Below, piece by piece: positions 45,190-52,963 of a stretch of 64,000 nucleotides of DNA. The DNA lies in the NCBI RefSeq assembly GCF_003626695.1, contig NZ_RBAH01000012.1, forward strand, positions 175,042-239,041, written 5' to 3'. Source of the DNA: Paenibacillus ginsengarvi (lineage in GTDB: Bacteria; Bacillota; Bacilli; Paenibacillales; NBRC-103111). The translations under genes and the position numbers were made by a program. How positions within the stretch are numbered: the first letter of the stretch is position 1; the number at the start of each line of letters is the position of its first letter. The notes under the pieces were generated by a model. The model was not told where the DNA came from and ran no database searches. It saw only the letters and a list, made by a program, of their open reading frames with translations.

Positions 45190-46479
45190 TTATTTACCCG
45201 CTTCGGCGGCGACGGCTTTGTTGATTTCCTCGTCGGCCTGCGCGAGCGCGGTGTTGACATCGACCGCCCCCTTCACGTACTCGTCGAATTTCACCCGTAC
45301 GATTCCTTCCGCCTTGCTGCGGTATTGCGAAGCGATCGGGTATTTGACCGGCTTGCTTTTGAAAATGCTCTGTACGCTTTTTCCCTTGAACACCGGCTTG
45401 TTAATACCGAACGCTTGCTTAATGTCCGCCTTGAGCAGCGGCGTAACCCGACCGGACTTGGAGCTCTCGAGCTGCACCTCGTCCGATACGGCCGCCTCGA
45501 CTACCTGCATCGCCCGCTCCTTATGCTTGCTCGCTTTCGTAATCATAATCACGTTGACGCTGGCGTTGCCGTAGGTGTTAGGCTTCTCCGTGTAGCTCGG
45601 ATACTGTACGACATCCCAGTCCAGCCCGTCCTGGGCGGCAATCTCCAGCTCGCTCGCAATGCTCAGATCGGCGTACATCGCGACCGTTTTGTCTTTCAGG
45701 AAGTTATCCTTCGCCTTGCCTGTCGTCATATTGCCCGGAATCGTGTAGAACGCTTTCATAAGTTCGAATACCCGCTTCCACTCATCGGTGCGCATCGTCG
45801 CTTTATCCGTCTTGTAGTCGATCGCCGCGATGCCGAGCGGCTGTGAAGCCCATACCATATTGCCGATATCGAAGCCGCGGTATTGTGTTCCGCCTTCATT
45901 ACGGGTCATCTTTTTAGCGACTTCCAGCGTCTGTTCCCACGTCATGCCGTCCTTCGGATAGGCCACACCGAATTTGTCGAACAAGCTTTTGTTATAATAA
46001 AGCGCATGATAGGCCAGGCTGATCGGCAGACCGAACAGTTCGTTTTGGGTGGAGGCGATTTTCACGTCCTCGATATAGCCCGAGTCAAACCGGCCCAGGT
46101 CGACTTTGCGCGAGGAGATCAGCGAGGTCATGTCGTACAGCAGGTCCTTGTCCCGGTACGATGCAATTTTCCCGTTGTAGGAAACGATCAAATCCGGCGT
46201 TTCGCCCGCCAAAATCAGCTCATCGAGCGTAGAGCCTTTTTCGCTTCTGTATATTTTCAAGTCGATGCTCGGATGTTTTCTCTTTACCTCGGCCGCCACC
46301 TGCTCGATAAATTCCTGCTCGATGCCGGAATCGTTTAACAGGACGAGGCTGACCGGCTCCTCACTAACCCCAGATGAACCGTCTGCTTCCTTGACGCCTC
46401 CGGACGTCTTGCCGCAGCCCGATGCGACGACAGAGGTGAGAAGCGCTAAAACCACCCATTTTTTATGGAATATGTTCAT
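45190..46479 (-). CDS. Orphan family-1 solute-binding lipoprotein D
   Basis: 429 residues. Lipobox VVASGCGKT, binding fold with LYYNKSLFDKFGVAYPKDGM, NEGGTQYRG, FKGKSVQSIFKSKPVKYP and DVNTALAQADEEINK. ATG at 46479 after GAGGGGATCAAC. Solitary: neither transporter genes nor a divergent regulator; an AraR-like palindrome lies 46 bp upstream. Confidence 0.9.
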   Translation of the reverse strand: MNIFHKKWVVLALLTSVVASGCGKTSGGVKEADGSSGVSEEPVSLVLLNDSGIEQEFIEQVAAEVKRKHPSIDLKIYRSEKGSTLDELILAGETPDLIVSYNGKIASYRDKDLLYDMTSLISSRKVDLGRFDSGYIEDVKIASTQNELFGLPISLAYHALYYNKSLFDKFGVAYPKDGMTWEQTLEVAKKMTRNEGGTQYRGFDIGNMVWASQPLGIAAIDYKTDKATMRTDEWKRVFELMKAFYTIPGNMTTGKAKDNFLKDKTVAMYADLSIASELEIAAQDGLDWDVVQYPSYTEKPNTYGNASVNVIMITKASKHKERAMQVVEAAVSDEVQLESSKSGRVTPLLKADIKQAFGINKPVFKGKSVQSIFKSKPVKYPIASQYRSKAEGIVRVKFDEYVKGAVDVNTALAQADEEINKAVAAEAGK

Positions 46480-46524
46480 GTTGATCCCCTCACTTATGGA
46501 AAATGTAGAGTTGTAGAATGGAAT

Positions 46525-46540
46525 ATTTATACGTATAGAT
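46525..46540. promoter_or_regulatory. AraR-like palindromic operator before binding protein D
   Basis: ATTTATACGTATAGAT is a near-perfect palindrome with TATACGTATA core, similar to the AraR site ATTTGTACGTACAAAT. It overlaps the likely promoter of binding protein D. Confidence 0.5.
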
Positions 46541-46751
46541 AATAGTTGTAAAAAATCGATTTGCAGGTGAATCCGCATCAATCTTGCACAAAATATGCAA
46601 ACCACATTCCCATCGCACAATCCGTCCTGCTATGAAACTCCTTGCCCTGTTAAACGGTAACCTTGTAGAGCGGATCGCCCCGAAGCCTGCTTTTTACGCA
46701 GACGCACCATGCAGCACGCGCTAAACGATCACTTTTGTCATAATGTCCTGC

Positions 46752-46883
46752 CTACTTGCCGCCCCAGTCTCTGGTACGGACCTTCTGTTTGTAACTTCCC
46801 CCGTCGTTGTAGCTGTTCGTTTCCATCCATACCCAAGCTGTGACAGCGCTTTCCCAAATAGCGCCTTTCTTGAGACGGGCCTC
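46752..46883 (-). pseudogene. Possible coding relic
   Basis: A 43-codon minus-strand stretch bounded by TAG at both ends reads like a protein tail (EARLKKGAIWESAVTAWVWM, then NSYNDGG and TRDWGGK) with Trp-rich, protein-like composition. Preceding codons also look coding before the in-frame TAG. Family not recognised. Probably a degraded gene. Confidence 0.28.
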
Positions 46884-46909
46884 CTAGAACAGTCCACCTC
46901 CCGATTCAT

Positions 46910-46925
46910 ATTTACACGTATAGAT
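46910..46925. promoter_or_regulatory. Second copy of the AraR-like palindrome
   Basis: ATTTACACGTATAGAT, one base different from the copy at 46525-46540. The extended 20-mers (46523-46542 and 46908-46927) match at 19 of 20 positions and face the same way, 385 bp apart. This copy sits just upstream of the coding relic. Confidence 0.45.
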
Positions 46926-47120
46926 AAGGCGAATAAAAAAATCCTAACGCGTATCCCTATTGTATGCCTTCGGCATCCAGCGGTCAATACCTTATTAAAA
47001 ACTAAGAGCGCTGATAATTATCGTTATATCTGGATAGGTGGGTGCGCTGTAAGCCAAATACGACCACCTGCCACTACCAGTCGCGCAGTACGGGTGTGGC
47101 TGATCCTGACGGCTGAACGG

Positions 47121-47313
47121 TAACGGAAACGAAACTTCCGCTATATCTGTATCCCTCCACAATTTCCCCTTATAGCGGAACCGAAAGTTCCGCTATACCC
47201 TCGAGAAGAGCCGGAAACGGCTCCTTTTTCCGGCTTTAACGGAACATTCGCTTCCGTTATCGGACCGTCTCCGGCCCTTCCCTGCGCAATAACGGAACAA
47301 GTAGTTCCGCTAT
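47121..47313. repeat. Array of four short palindromes with CGGAA/TTCCG arms
   Basis: Unit 1: CGGAA/TTCCG at 47124-47140. Unit 2: TATAGCGGAAC (47171-47181) with GTTCCGCTATA (47187-47197), 11 perfect bp. Unit 3: TAACGGAA (47237-47244) with TTCCGTTA (47252-47259). Unit 4: ATAACGGAAC (47289-47298) with GTTCCGCTAT (47304-47313). Centres are 52-64 bp apart; loops are 5 or 7 nt and vary. Spacers are not conserved. Confidence 0.85.
47208..47229 (+). terminator. GAAA-tetraloop hairpin with T-run inside the palindrome array
   Basis: GAGCCG (47208-47213), loop GAAA, CGGCTC (47218-47223), then CTTTTT. Looks like a plus-strand intrinsic terminator although no plus-strand gene is visible upstream. Confidence 0.6.
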
Positions 47314-47378
47314 GCTAGGCAGCGGCTCGCCGCTCTTCCCTATTCTTCGTCACTCCTCCTGTTCTTCCTTCGGCGAGC

Positions 47379-48260
47379 CTATATCGGTTCCTCATTTCTA
47401 AGCTTACGCCAATACGCCCAAGCCCGAATATAGTCCGGCAAATCTAGAGAATGGTGCTTCAAGCACGTCCCGATCCGACAGTACAAAAGCACAAGAACTT
47501 CCTCTATCCTAGTCCGGCGATCCGTCTGATGCAATGCCGAACTGTCGAGCGAGCTCGCCCCCTCGAGCAGCGTCTCCATAGTAAGATCGTCAGGAGACGA
47601 ACAGAAGGCGAAAAGAAAGTCATAGTGCGGCGGACCGATCATCGGGATCGGATCGATAACGCCTTGTAACCGCGACGACTCGAATACGAAATTATGAACG
47701 CCACAATCGCCGTGCAGCAAATACGCTTCCGGATCACGCGAGCGGTATATAGCCGCCGGAAGCCGCATGACCATCTCATGATCTTCCGCAGGAAGCAAAT
47801 CCCCGATTGTCTGGCGCGCCTGGGCGACGGACAGCTGCAATAGCTCTGTCCAAGAACCGCGCGGTTCGTCCAGCCATCCCCAACCTTTTATGGAGGAGAC
47901 CCGTTCATAACGATTTAGGAGCATCTCGGACAACGTTTTCAGCCAATCGGCTTTCCGGCCCCTCTCGTCATGGACCGTCCCGGAGAGATACGCATAGACG
48001 AAATAGTCGCAGGCAGGATCGGTAAAATGAAGCGCGGGGATTAGCGGACCTTCATAAGTCCGGAGAAAATCGCTGACCATCCGCACATACTCGGGAGCGT
48101 CCATTTTCAAAATGTATACCGGATGATCGCCGCGATTCACGATATACACGCATCCTTCGGTTGTCCCCGACATTTGCCGCCCCAGCTCGCAATCGGGAGG
48201 AACGATTCTTTCGTCTTTTAGCCGATTAAGTATAACTTCTGGCTGAGTCCTCACTTCCAT
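47379..48260 (-). CDS. APH-fold phosphotransferase family protein
   Basis: 293 residues with aminoglycoside/choline kinase fold: N-lobe VYIVNRGDHPVYILKMDAPE (ATP-binding Lys), catalytic loop LLHGDCGVHNFVFE, and metal site GVIDPIPMIGPPHYDFLFAF. Such proteins phosphorylate small molecules, antibiotics or sugars. It precedes three GNAT genes on the same strand, a possible antibiotic- or metabolite-modifying group. No SD stands out before 48260. Confidence 0.83.
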   Translation of the reverse strand: MEVRTQPEVILNRLKDERIVPPDCELGRQMSGTTEGCVYIVNRGDHPVYILKMDAPEYVRMVSDFLRTYEGPLIPALHFTDPACDYFVYAYLSGTVHDERGRKADWLKTLSEMLLNRYERVSSIKGWGWLDEPRGSWTELLQLSVAQARQTIGDLLPAEDHEMVMRLPAAIYRSRDPEAYLLHGDCGVHNFVFESSRLQGVIDPIPMIGPPHYDFLFAFCSSPDDLTMETLLEGASSLDSSALHQTDRRTRIEEVLVLLYCRIGTCLKHHSLDLPDYIRAWAYWRKLRNEEPI

Positions 48261-48294
48261 CCCCCGTTTCCAGCGATGCTGAATTTGCTTCTGC

Positions 48295-48741
48295 TTACGA
48301 CAACGACAAACACCGGACGATTTCGCCGTCTATGAGCTCTTCGCTAATCTTGTTGAAGCCTAACGATTCGTATAATCTGCCGGCCACCTCGTTATTCGGC
48401 CTATGCCCGATCATCACCCGCTTCGCCTTCATTAGCCGCAGCTGCTCGATCAGCATCTTTATCGCCGCCCGGCCATAGCCTTGCCCTTGATGCTTCTCGT
48501 TTATCATCAGCGCCATAATCCAGTGATTGCCCTCCTCATCGGCCTCGCTGCAAAACACGGCAAATCCGACCGGTTCTTCCCCCGAATAAACCGCACGGAG
48601 CTCGAAGTGTGGTTCAAATTTCGATTCGGCAATCCAGTAGACGACAGGTACCGGAAATACAGCCTGCTGCTCGGCTTTCACCTTCAGCTTCGTGCAAGCA
48701 TACCAGTTATGGTCGGATACGTTCCGTAGGCTAATATTCAA
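48295..48741 (-). CDS. GNAT N-acetyltransferase, polyamine-acetylase-like
   Basis: 148 residues. WYACTKLKVKAEQ opening, IMALMINEKHQGQGYGRAAI acetyl-CoA loop, and NEVAGRLYESLGF resemble BltD/PaiA-type spermidine acetyltransferases. The substrate is inference. 34 nt before the phosphotransferase gene. Confidence 0.87.
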   Translation of the reverse strand: MNISLRNVSDHNWYACTKLKVKAEQQAVFPVPVVYWIAESKFEPHFELRAVYSGEEPVGFAVFCSEADEEGNHWIMALMINEKHQGQGYGRAAIKMLIEQLRLMKAKRVMIGHRPNNEVAGRLYESLGFNKISEELIDGEIVRCLSLS

Positions 48742-48796
48742 ATGCTTCTCTCCCCCAGTGCAAAATAGGCGGCCGCTTCATGCCGGCTGCACGCCC

Positions 48797-49363
48797 TTAA
48801 TCGGGTGAACGCGATTCGGCGGACAGTTGTTTGATCAAGCTGATCCGAACAACATCGTCCCAGATCGGACCTCGCCGCACCTGCCGGTAGCCGAGCTTCT
48901 CGTTCAGCTCGACCACGTGAAGATTCCGCTCCTCCGTATGCGTATAGATCAAGTTCACGCCGCAGCGCTCCGCTTCCTCGTCCAGTTTTCGCTTTAACTG
49001 AGTCGCCAAGCCCGTCCGGCGATAATCCGGGTGCACCCACAGATTGAATACTTCCAAAAAACGTCCGTCCTCTTGAAACCAAGAGCGGTCAAGCTCGCTA
49101 TAGATCGTTTTCCACGGATATTCGCGGTCCCGGTTTGCGATCGCATACAGGATCATGGCGATCGGCTTCTCCTGAGCCGTGTCCTCGATCACATATCCGC
49201 CTCTCTCTTCATCCACGAGGAAGCTCATAATTTTATTTTCGTGCTCCCGCTTCTCCGCCTCGCTCATCTCCATAACAGCGGACTCCGTATAGCCGTCGTT
49301 CTTCAAATCGATACGGACCAGGAATTCGTGATCATCCCGGTTAACTTTACGCATGCTTAACAC
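48797..49363 (-). CDS. GNAT N-acetyltransferase
   Basis: 188 residues. FNLWVHPDYRRTGLATQLKR is the acetyl-CoA loop, then TEERNLHVVELNEKLGY. Substrate unknown. Same strand and 55 nt upstream of the polyamine-acetylase-like gene. Confidence 0.87.
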   Translation of the reverse strand: MLSMRKVNRDDHEFLVRIDLKNDGYTESAVMEMSEAEKREHENKIMSFLVDEERGGYVIEDTAQEKPIAMILYAIANRDREYPWKTIYSELDRSWFQEDGRFLEVFNLWVHPDYRRTGLATQLKRKLDEEAERCGVNLIYTHTEERNLHVVELNEKLGYRQVRRGPIWDDVVRISLIKQLSAESRSPD

Positions 49364-49390
49364 GGATCTTCCCCCTCTCTTCCGATCAAC

Positions 49391-50311
49391 TTATGGCAAA
49401 AATTCGGCCTCGTAATGAATCCTTTTGTAATCCAGACGGAAACCGATCTTGCCATACAGCGCTTTGGCCGCATCGTTGCGGCTGTCTACCGTCAGCCGAA
49501 CTTCCTCGGCTCCCTCCTGCTTCAAGCGCCGCAAGATTTCGGTTAACAAGGCCTCCCCTATTCCGCGCCTTTGCCACTCGGGCTTCACCGCAATGGTCGG
49601 AATCCGGCCGCGGCTCCCCTTTACCGAAGAGCAGACGAATCCGACAGGCTCCCCGGCCTCATTCACCGCCAGCACATACAGCTTCGGGCTAAAATCGCTC
49701 CCTTGAAATTCGTAAACTACGCTTTCCGGCTTTTTGCTGCTGCCGAACGCTTTGTTGTAAATATCCGCCCAGAGGGCGGCATCCGACACCGTCGGGGCGC
49801 GAAATTGCAGTCCCGGCATCGGTCGGGAAGAAGCTCCCTCGTCCGTACCGCGCAAACAAAGGACTTCCAGAATGTGTTGCTCCTTCATGCCAAACCGAAT
49901 CCCCAAGCCGGTTTCGCCGGGAATGCTCGTAATCGCCCTGTGGATGAAACGAATCGGTTTGCCCTCCCGTCGGGCAATACTACCCAGTCTCGCAAAGATG
50001 AACCGGAACATGGCCGTACCGATTCCCCTCCTGCGAAAGTCCTTATCCACAGTCCCATAGCAATAAACCTTACTATGCGAGACCACCGCAACAAAACAGA
50101 GCGACAAATAACCCGCGGTCTTCCCGCCGATTCGCACGACAAACGTATTGTCGCGGATGCGTTCTCCCGGCTCGTCCAAATCCCGTTCAAATTCCGCCAC
50201 CGTTATCCCGTTCAACAAGTGAAACGGGTCGCGGTTCACCATTGCCACAATCGCCTCCGAATCGGAGGACGTATGCGGTTGAAACACAAGCTCGCTATCC
50301 GACCCTTCCAT
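49391..50311 (-). CDS. Tandem-GNAT protein
   Basis: 306 residues with two GNAT domains: first with YGTVDKDFRRRGIGTAMFRF, second with TIAVKPEWQRRGIGEALLTE and LTVDSRNDAAKALYGKIGF. Layout recalls MshD-like double GNATs, usually with one domain structural. Both loops look intact here. Begins the 50.3-47.4 kb minus-strand run. Confidence 0.88.
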   Translation of the reverse strand: MEGSDSELVFQPHTSSDSEAIVAMVNRDPFHLLNGITVAEFERDLDEPGERIRDNTFVVRIGGKTAGYLSLCFVAVVSHSKVYCYGTVDKDFRRRGIGTAMFRFIFARLGSIARREGKPIRFIHRAITSIPGETGLGIRFGMKEQHILEVLCLRGTDEGASSRPMPGLQFRAPTVSDAALWADIYNKAFGSSKKPESVVYEFQGSDFSPKLYVLAVNEAGEPVGFVCSSVKGSRGRIPTIAVKPEWQRRGIGEALLTEILRRLKQEGAEEVRLTVDSRNDAAKALYGKIGFRLDYKRIHYEAEFLP

Positions 50312-50381
50312 CCGTTCATTCCCCCGCCCGCTTTTGGCTGAAGCCCTTACCTTCAGACTACCACATCGGTTGCGAGAAAAA

Positions 50382-50564
50382 ATGTTAAAAAACGGCTTTA
50401 CTCAACTGTTCCAAAACTTCATTCGGAATAAACTGGAGAGAGGAAACCTATACGAGATCCAAATCGAGGAGGGGGTGCCGCGGCGGAGCATCAGCGCCCC
50501 TTACTTGAAGGACGTTCTGCTCACGCCGGCGGCGTGGAAGTTTCTGGAGTTGCTTATCCGGTAA
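50382..50564 (+). pseudogene. C-terminal relic of a LysR family regulator
   Basis: About 60 codons ending at 50564 read like the end of a LysR effector domain: LYEIQIEEGVPRRSISAPYL, then LLTPAAWKFLELLIR. The DNA-binding half and most of the effector domain are missing; upstream is the divergent GNAT gene. No convincing SD precedes the in-frame ATG at 50382. Confidence 0.55.
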
Positions 50565-50569
50565 TACCG

Positions 50570-51352
50570 TTAAAACGGCAGTTTGAAAATATCGTCGGTT
50601 TCTACGCGATACGTATAATCGTCGACATAAACGCGGGCTCCCTGCTCCTTTACGCCTTCTTTCCAGAAGGGCCGGTAATATCTGGCCTCGAACGTGTACG
50701 GGGCTGTAATTCTCGTAAACGGAGCAATTTCGTCCATACGGCGGACGGCCCTTTCTGCCCCTTCGCGAATGATCCGGCACGACTCGTCCGCATCGATATG
50801 AACGGCAGACTCGAAGCCTTTGCCAAACTTCGTAACCGCAGTCTCGATTTCCGGCACGAACATTTGGGCTTCCAGCGCCGCCTTATCATCTCCGGACAAA
50901 AAGATCGTCGGCACCCCCTGCACGCCGGCAAGCAGCGCCCGCGCGCCGAACTCGCCGATAAATACGCCGTTTAACCGATAATACAGGATGTCGCGCGAGG
51001 AATACGTATGGCATAAAGGAGCGTCGATCGTCCCAGCCATCGCATGCTGGCCGACAAACAGCATGGCCGCGTAGCCCGCCAACTGGCCGCAATGCGGCCT
51101 GTAGTCCCGCTGATAGTCACATCCGACGAGATCCTCCGGAAAGATACCGCCGCTTCCGTGCCCGTCCCATACGTCGATGACCGCATCCGGGTAAACGGCG
51201 CGGATGCCTTCGGCGCAAGCATTCACCTCGCGGGCAAGCTGCTTCATCGACGGGCCCTTGCCCTCCGGTCCCGAATCGTTCGTTCGTGTCTGCGTGAACG
51301 AATCCGTTCCCGATACGCCTTCCAAGTCGGTCAAAATGTAAAATTTGATCAT
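50570..51352 (-). CDS. M55 family D-aminopeptidase (DppA-like)
   Basis: 260 residues. Zinc and active-site segments of the family are visible: ILTDLEGVSG, DVWDGHGSGG, FVGQHAMAG and FLSGDDKAALEAQ. DppA hydrolyses N-terminal D-amino acids, for example D-Ala dipeptides from peptidoglycan. ATG at 51352 follows GGAGAGAAACCAGAC. Lies 94 nt downstream of binding protein E1 on the same strand, past a GCGAAG/CTTCGC hairpin (51417-51433) and a run of eight G. Confidence 0.9.
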   Translation of the reverse strand: MIKFYILTDLEGVSGTDSFTQTRTNDSGPEGKGPSMKQLAREVNACAEGIRAVYPDAVIDVWDGHGSGGIFPEDLVGCDYQRDYRPHCGQLAGYAAMLFVGQHAMAGTIDAPLCHTYSSRDILYYRLNGVFIGEFGARALLAGVQGVPTIFLSGDDKAALEAQMFVPEIETAVTKFGKGFESAVHIDADESCRIIREGAERAVRRMDEIAPFTRITAPYTFEARYYRPFWKEGVKEQGARVYVDDYTYRVETDDIFKLPF

Positions 51353-51446
51353 GTCTGGTTTCTCTCCATCTCTATTTATTTTGTAAGGAGCTCCCGTAAA
51401 GCAATCGGACTATGCTGCGAAGCATTCCTTCGCTTTATGGGGGGGG

Positions 51447-52778
51447 TTATCTGCTCTTAATCTCTGCAACCTTCTGCTGCACTTCCTCGTCAACCTTGCG
51501 CATCATGGTGTTCATATCCATATTGCCAAGCGACAAATCGGTTAAATATTTGCGATAAATAGCCGCCAGGTCCGGGTCATAAATCGTCCGTTTGGACAGC
51601 GGAGCCAGCTTTACTTTAAAGACGGACTGAACATTGCGATCTTTATAGTACGTATTTTGCGCAAACTGCTTGATCCGATCGTCGTTGACGATAACCGGAT
51701 AGTTGCCGTCGCGCGCCGTAAGCGTCTGGTATTCGTCGGAGTACAAATATTTAATAACTTCCATCGCCGCGTCTTTGTTTTTGCTCATATTCGTAACTCC
51801 GAACAGGAGCAGGTTCGCTTGCGCGCCGCCGCCCGGCGTTTCCTTGAAGCTTGGGTACGTCGTAAGGTCCCAGTTCAGATCTTTCATATCGTACGAAAGC
51901 GGAATATGAACGAGGCCGACCTCCATCGCCGCATCTCTCGTTTTATAGAAGTTCGCTTCCCCTGGTAGCGCTTTCAATGTTGCTGTCTTTTCCTTATAAC
52001 CAGTCGCCGTCATCGGCCGAACCGCAATCGCTTCGTAAATCGTCCTCCACTTCGCCTCGTCGGTTACAACCGACGACTTGCCCGTCTGCATATCGTAATA
52101 CGGCAGAGAAAGCGCATTAAGCGAAAAATGCTGAGCCGGCGCAACGACCAGACCGGCATACGACGTGCCTTGATCGACCCGGGTCAGCTTGTTGTTCAGA
52201 TCGTACACATCGTCCCACGTCAGGCCGTCCTTCGGATAAGCAACCCCGAATTTATCGAAAATATCTTTGTTGTAAAACGTCGCCAGCGTCTCGACCCCAA
52301 TCGGCAATCCGTACAACTTGCCTCCCCATACAGGGCTCAGCCCTTGCACCCAGTTCATGCCGACCTTGTTCGGATCGACATTGTGCTTTTTCATCAATTC
52401 AGTCATGTCGTACACCATGCCGCTCTTCAAAGGCCCGCTCGTAAAGTCATTGACGGCTGCGTAGACGATATCGACCATCGTATTTGTAGCGACCAGATCG
52501 GTGAATTTGACGGCCGAGTTCGGAATGAACTTGATGGTGTAATTCGGGAACTTTTTGCGAATCGCATTGCCGAATCGGCTATCGAACGCTTCCTGCGAAT
52601 GCCCGGCGTTCGTCACGATCGACAGCTCTACCGGTTCGTTAGTAACCGCCGGAGCTTTCACCGGCTCGCCGGACTTCTCATTGCCATCCGAACTTGTGCC
52701 GCCGCCTCCGCTGCAGCCGACCAATCCTGCAACAAGCGCCGACGAAATCATAAGCAGCGCCACTTTTCTTTTTGCCAA
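51447..52778 (-). CDS. Orphan family-1 solute-binding lipoprotein E1
   Basis: 443 residues. Lipobox LVAGLVGCSG, binding fold with FYNKDIFDKFGVAYPKDGLT, VDQGTSYAG and C-terminal MDMNTMMRKVDEEVQQKV. TTG start at 52778 after GGGAGGGGTTCATT. Nearly identical over its length to E2 (53889-55211), so a recent duplicate. Controlled by a promoter-operator of the same design as E2. Confidence 0.92.
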   Translation of the reverse strand: MAKRKVALLMISSALVAGLVGCSGGGGTSSDGNEKSGEPVKAPAVTNEPVELSIVTNAGHSQEAFDSRFGNAIRKKFPNYTIKFIPNSAVKFTDLVATNTMVDIVYAAVNDFTSGPLKSGMVYDMTELMKKHNVDPNKVGMNWVQGLSPVWGGKLYGLPIGVETLATFYNKDIFDKFGVAYPKDGLTWDDVYDLNNKLTRVDQGTSYAGLVVAPAQHFSLNALSLPYYDMQTGKSSVVTDEAKWRTIYEAIAVRPMTATGYKEKTATLKALPGEANFYKTRDAAMEVGLVHIPLSYDMKDLNWDLTTYPSFKETPGGGAQANLLLFGVTNMSKNKDAAMEVIKYLYSDEYQTLTARDGNYPVIVNDDRIKQFAQNTYYKDRNVQSVFKVKLAPLSKRTIYDPDLAAIYRKYLTDLSLGNMDMNTMMRKVDEEVQQKVAEIKSR

Positions 52779-52816
52779 AATGAACCCCTCCCATATCGTA
52801 AACTATAACTGCCGTT

Positions 52817-52828
52817 TCACCCGGGTGA
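52817..52828. promoter_or_regulatory. LacI-type operator of binding protein E1
   Basis: Perfect 12-bp palindrome TCACCCGGGTGA, a variant of the TCACTCGAGTGA cores before E2. On the minus strand it begins 7 nt downstream of the -10, a classic repressor position. Confidence 0.72.
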
Positions 52829-52835
52829 TGGATTA

Positions 52836-52865
52836 ATCATAAATGGCTTTGGCAAACATTGTCAA
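52836..52865 (-). promoter_or_regulatory. Promoter of binding protein E1
   Basis: On the minus strand TTGACA (52865-52860), 18 nt, TATGAT (52841-52836). Same hexamers and spacer length as the E2 promoter. Confidence 0.82.
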
Positions 52866-52901
52866 CAAAAATTGTAATTCAACTTGCAAGCGGATTGTCG
52901 T

Positions 52902-52944
52902 ATGACACGGATCAGCAGCTCCTTGCACTGCTGATCCGTGTCAT
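52902..52944. repeat. Perfect 17-bp inverted repeat after the hydrolase gene
   Basis: ATGACACGGATCAGCAG (52902-52918) and its exact complement (52928-52944) flank a 9-nt loop, 20 nt past the hydrolase stop. Strong hairpin without a T-run on either side. It may end the E2-hydrolase operon or insulate it from the E1 promoter. Confidence 0.85.
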
Positions 52945-52963
52945 TTGCAAACCCAGTTACTCT

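Larger units (their letters stand above)
46480..47378. other. Long gene-poor region with operators, a relic and a palindrome array
   Basis: About 900 bp with no convincing intact gene. It contains two near-identical palindromic sites (46525-46540 and 46910-46925), a possible coding relic (46752-46883), a GAAA-tetraloop hairpin with T-run (47208-47229) and four short palindromes (47121-47313). These parts are listed separately. Confidence 0.7.

Noticed and set aside
47121..47313. CRISPR array
   Set aside because: Units are short palindromes with differing loops and arms, spacers are unequal, and no cas gene is in the window.
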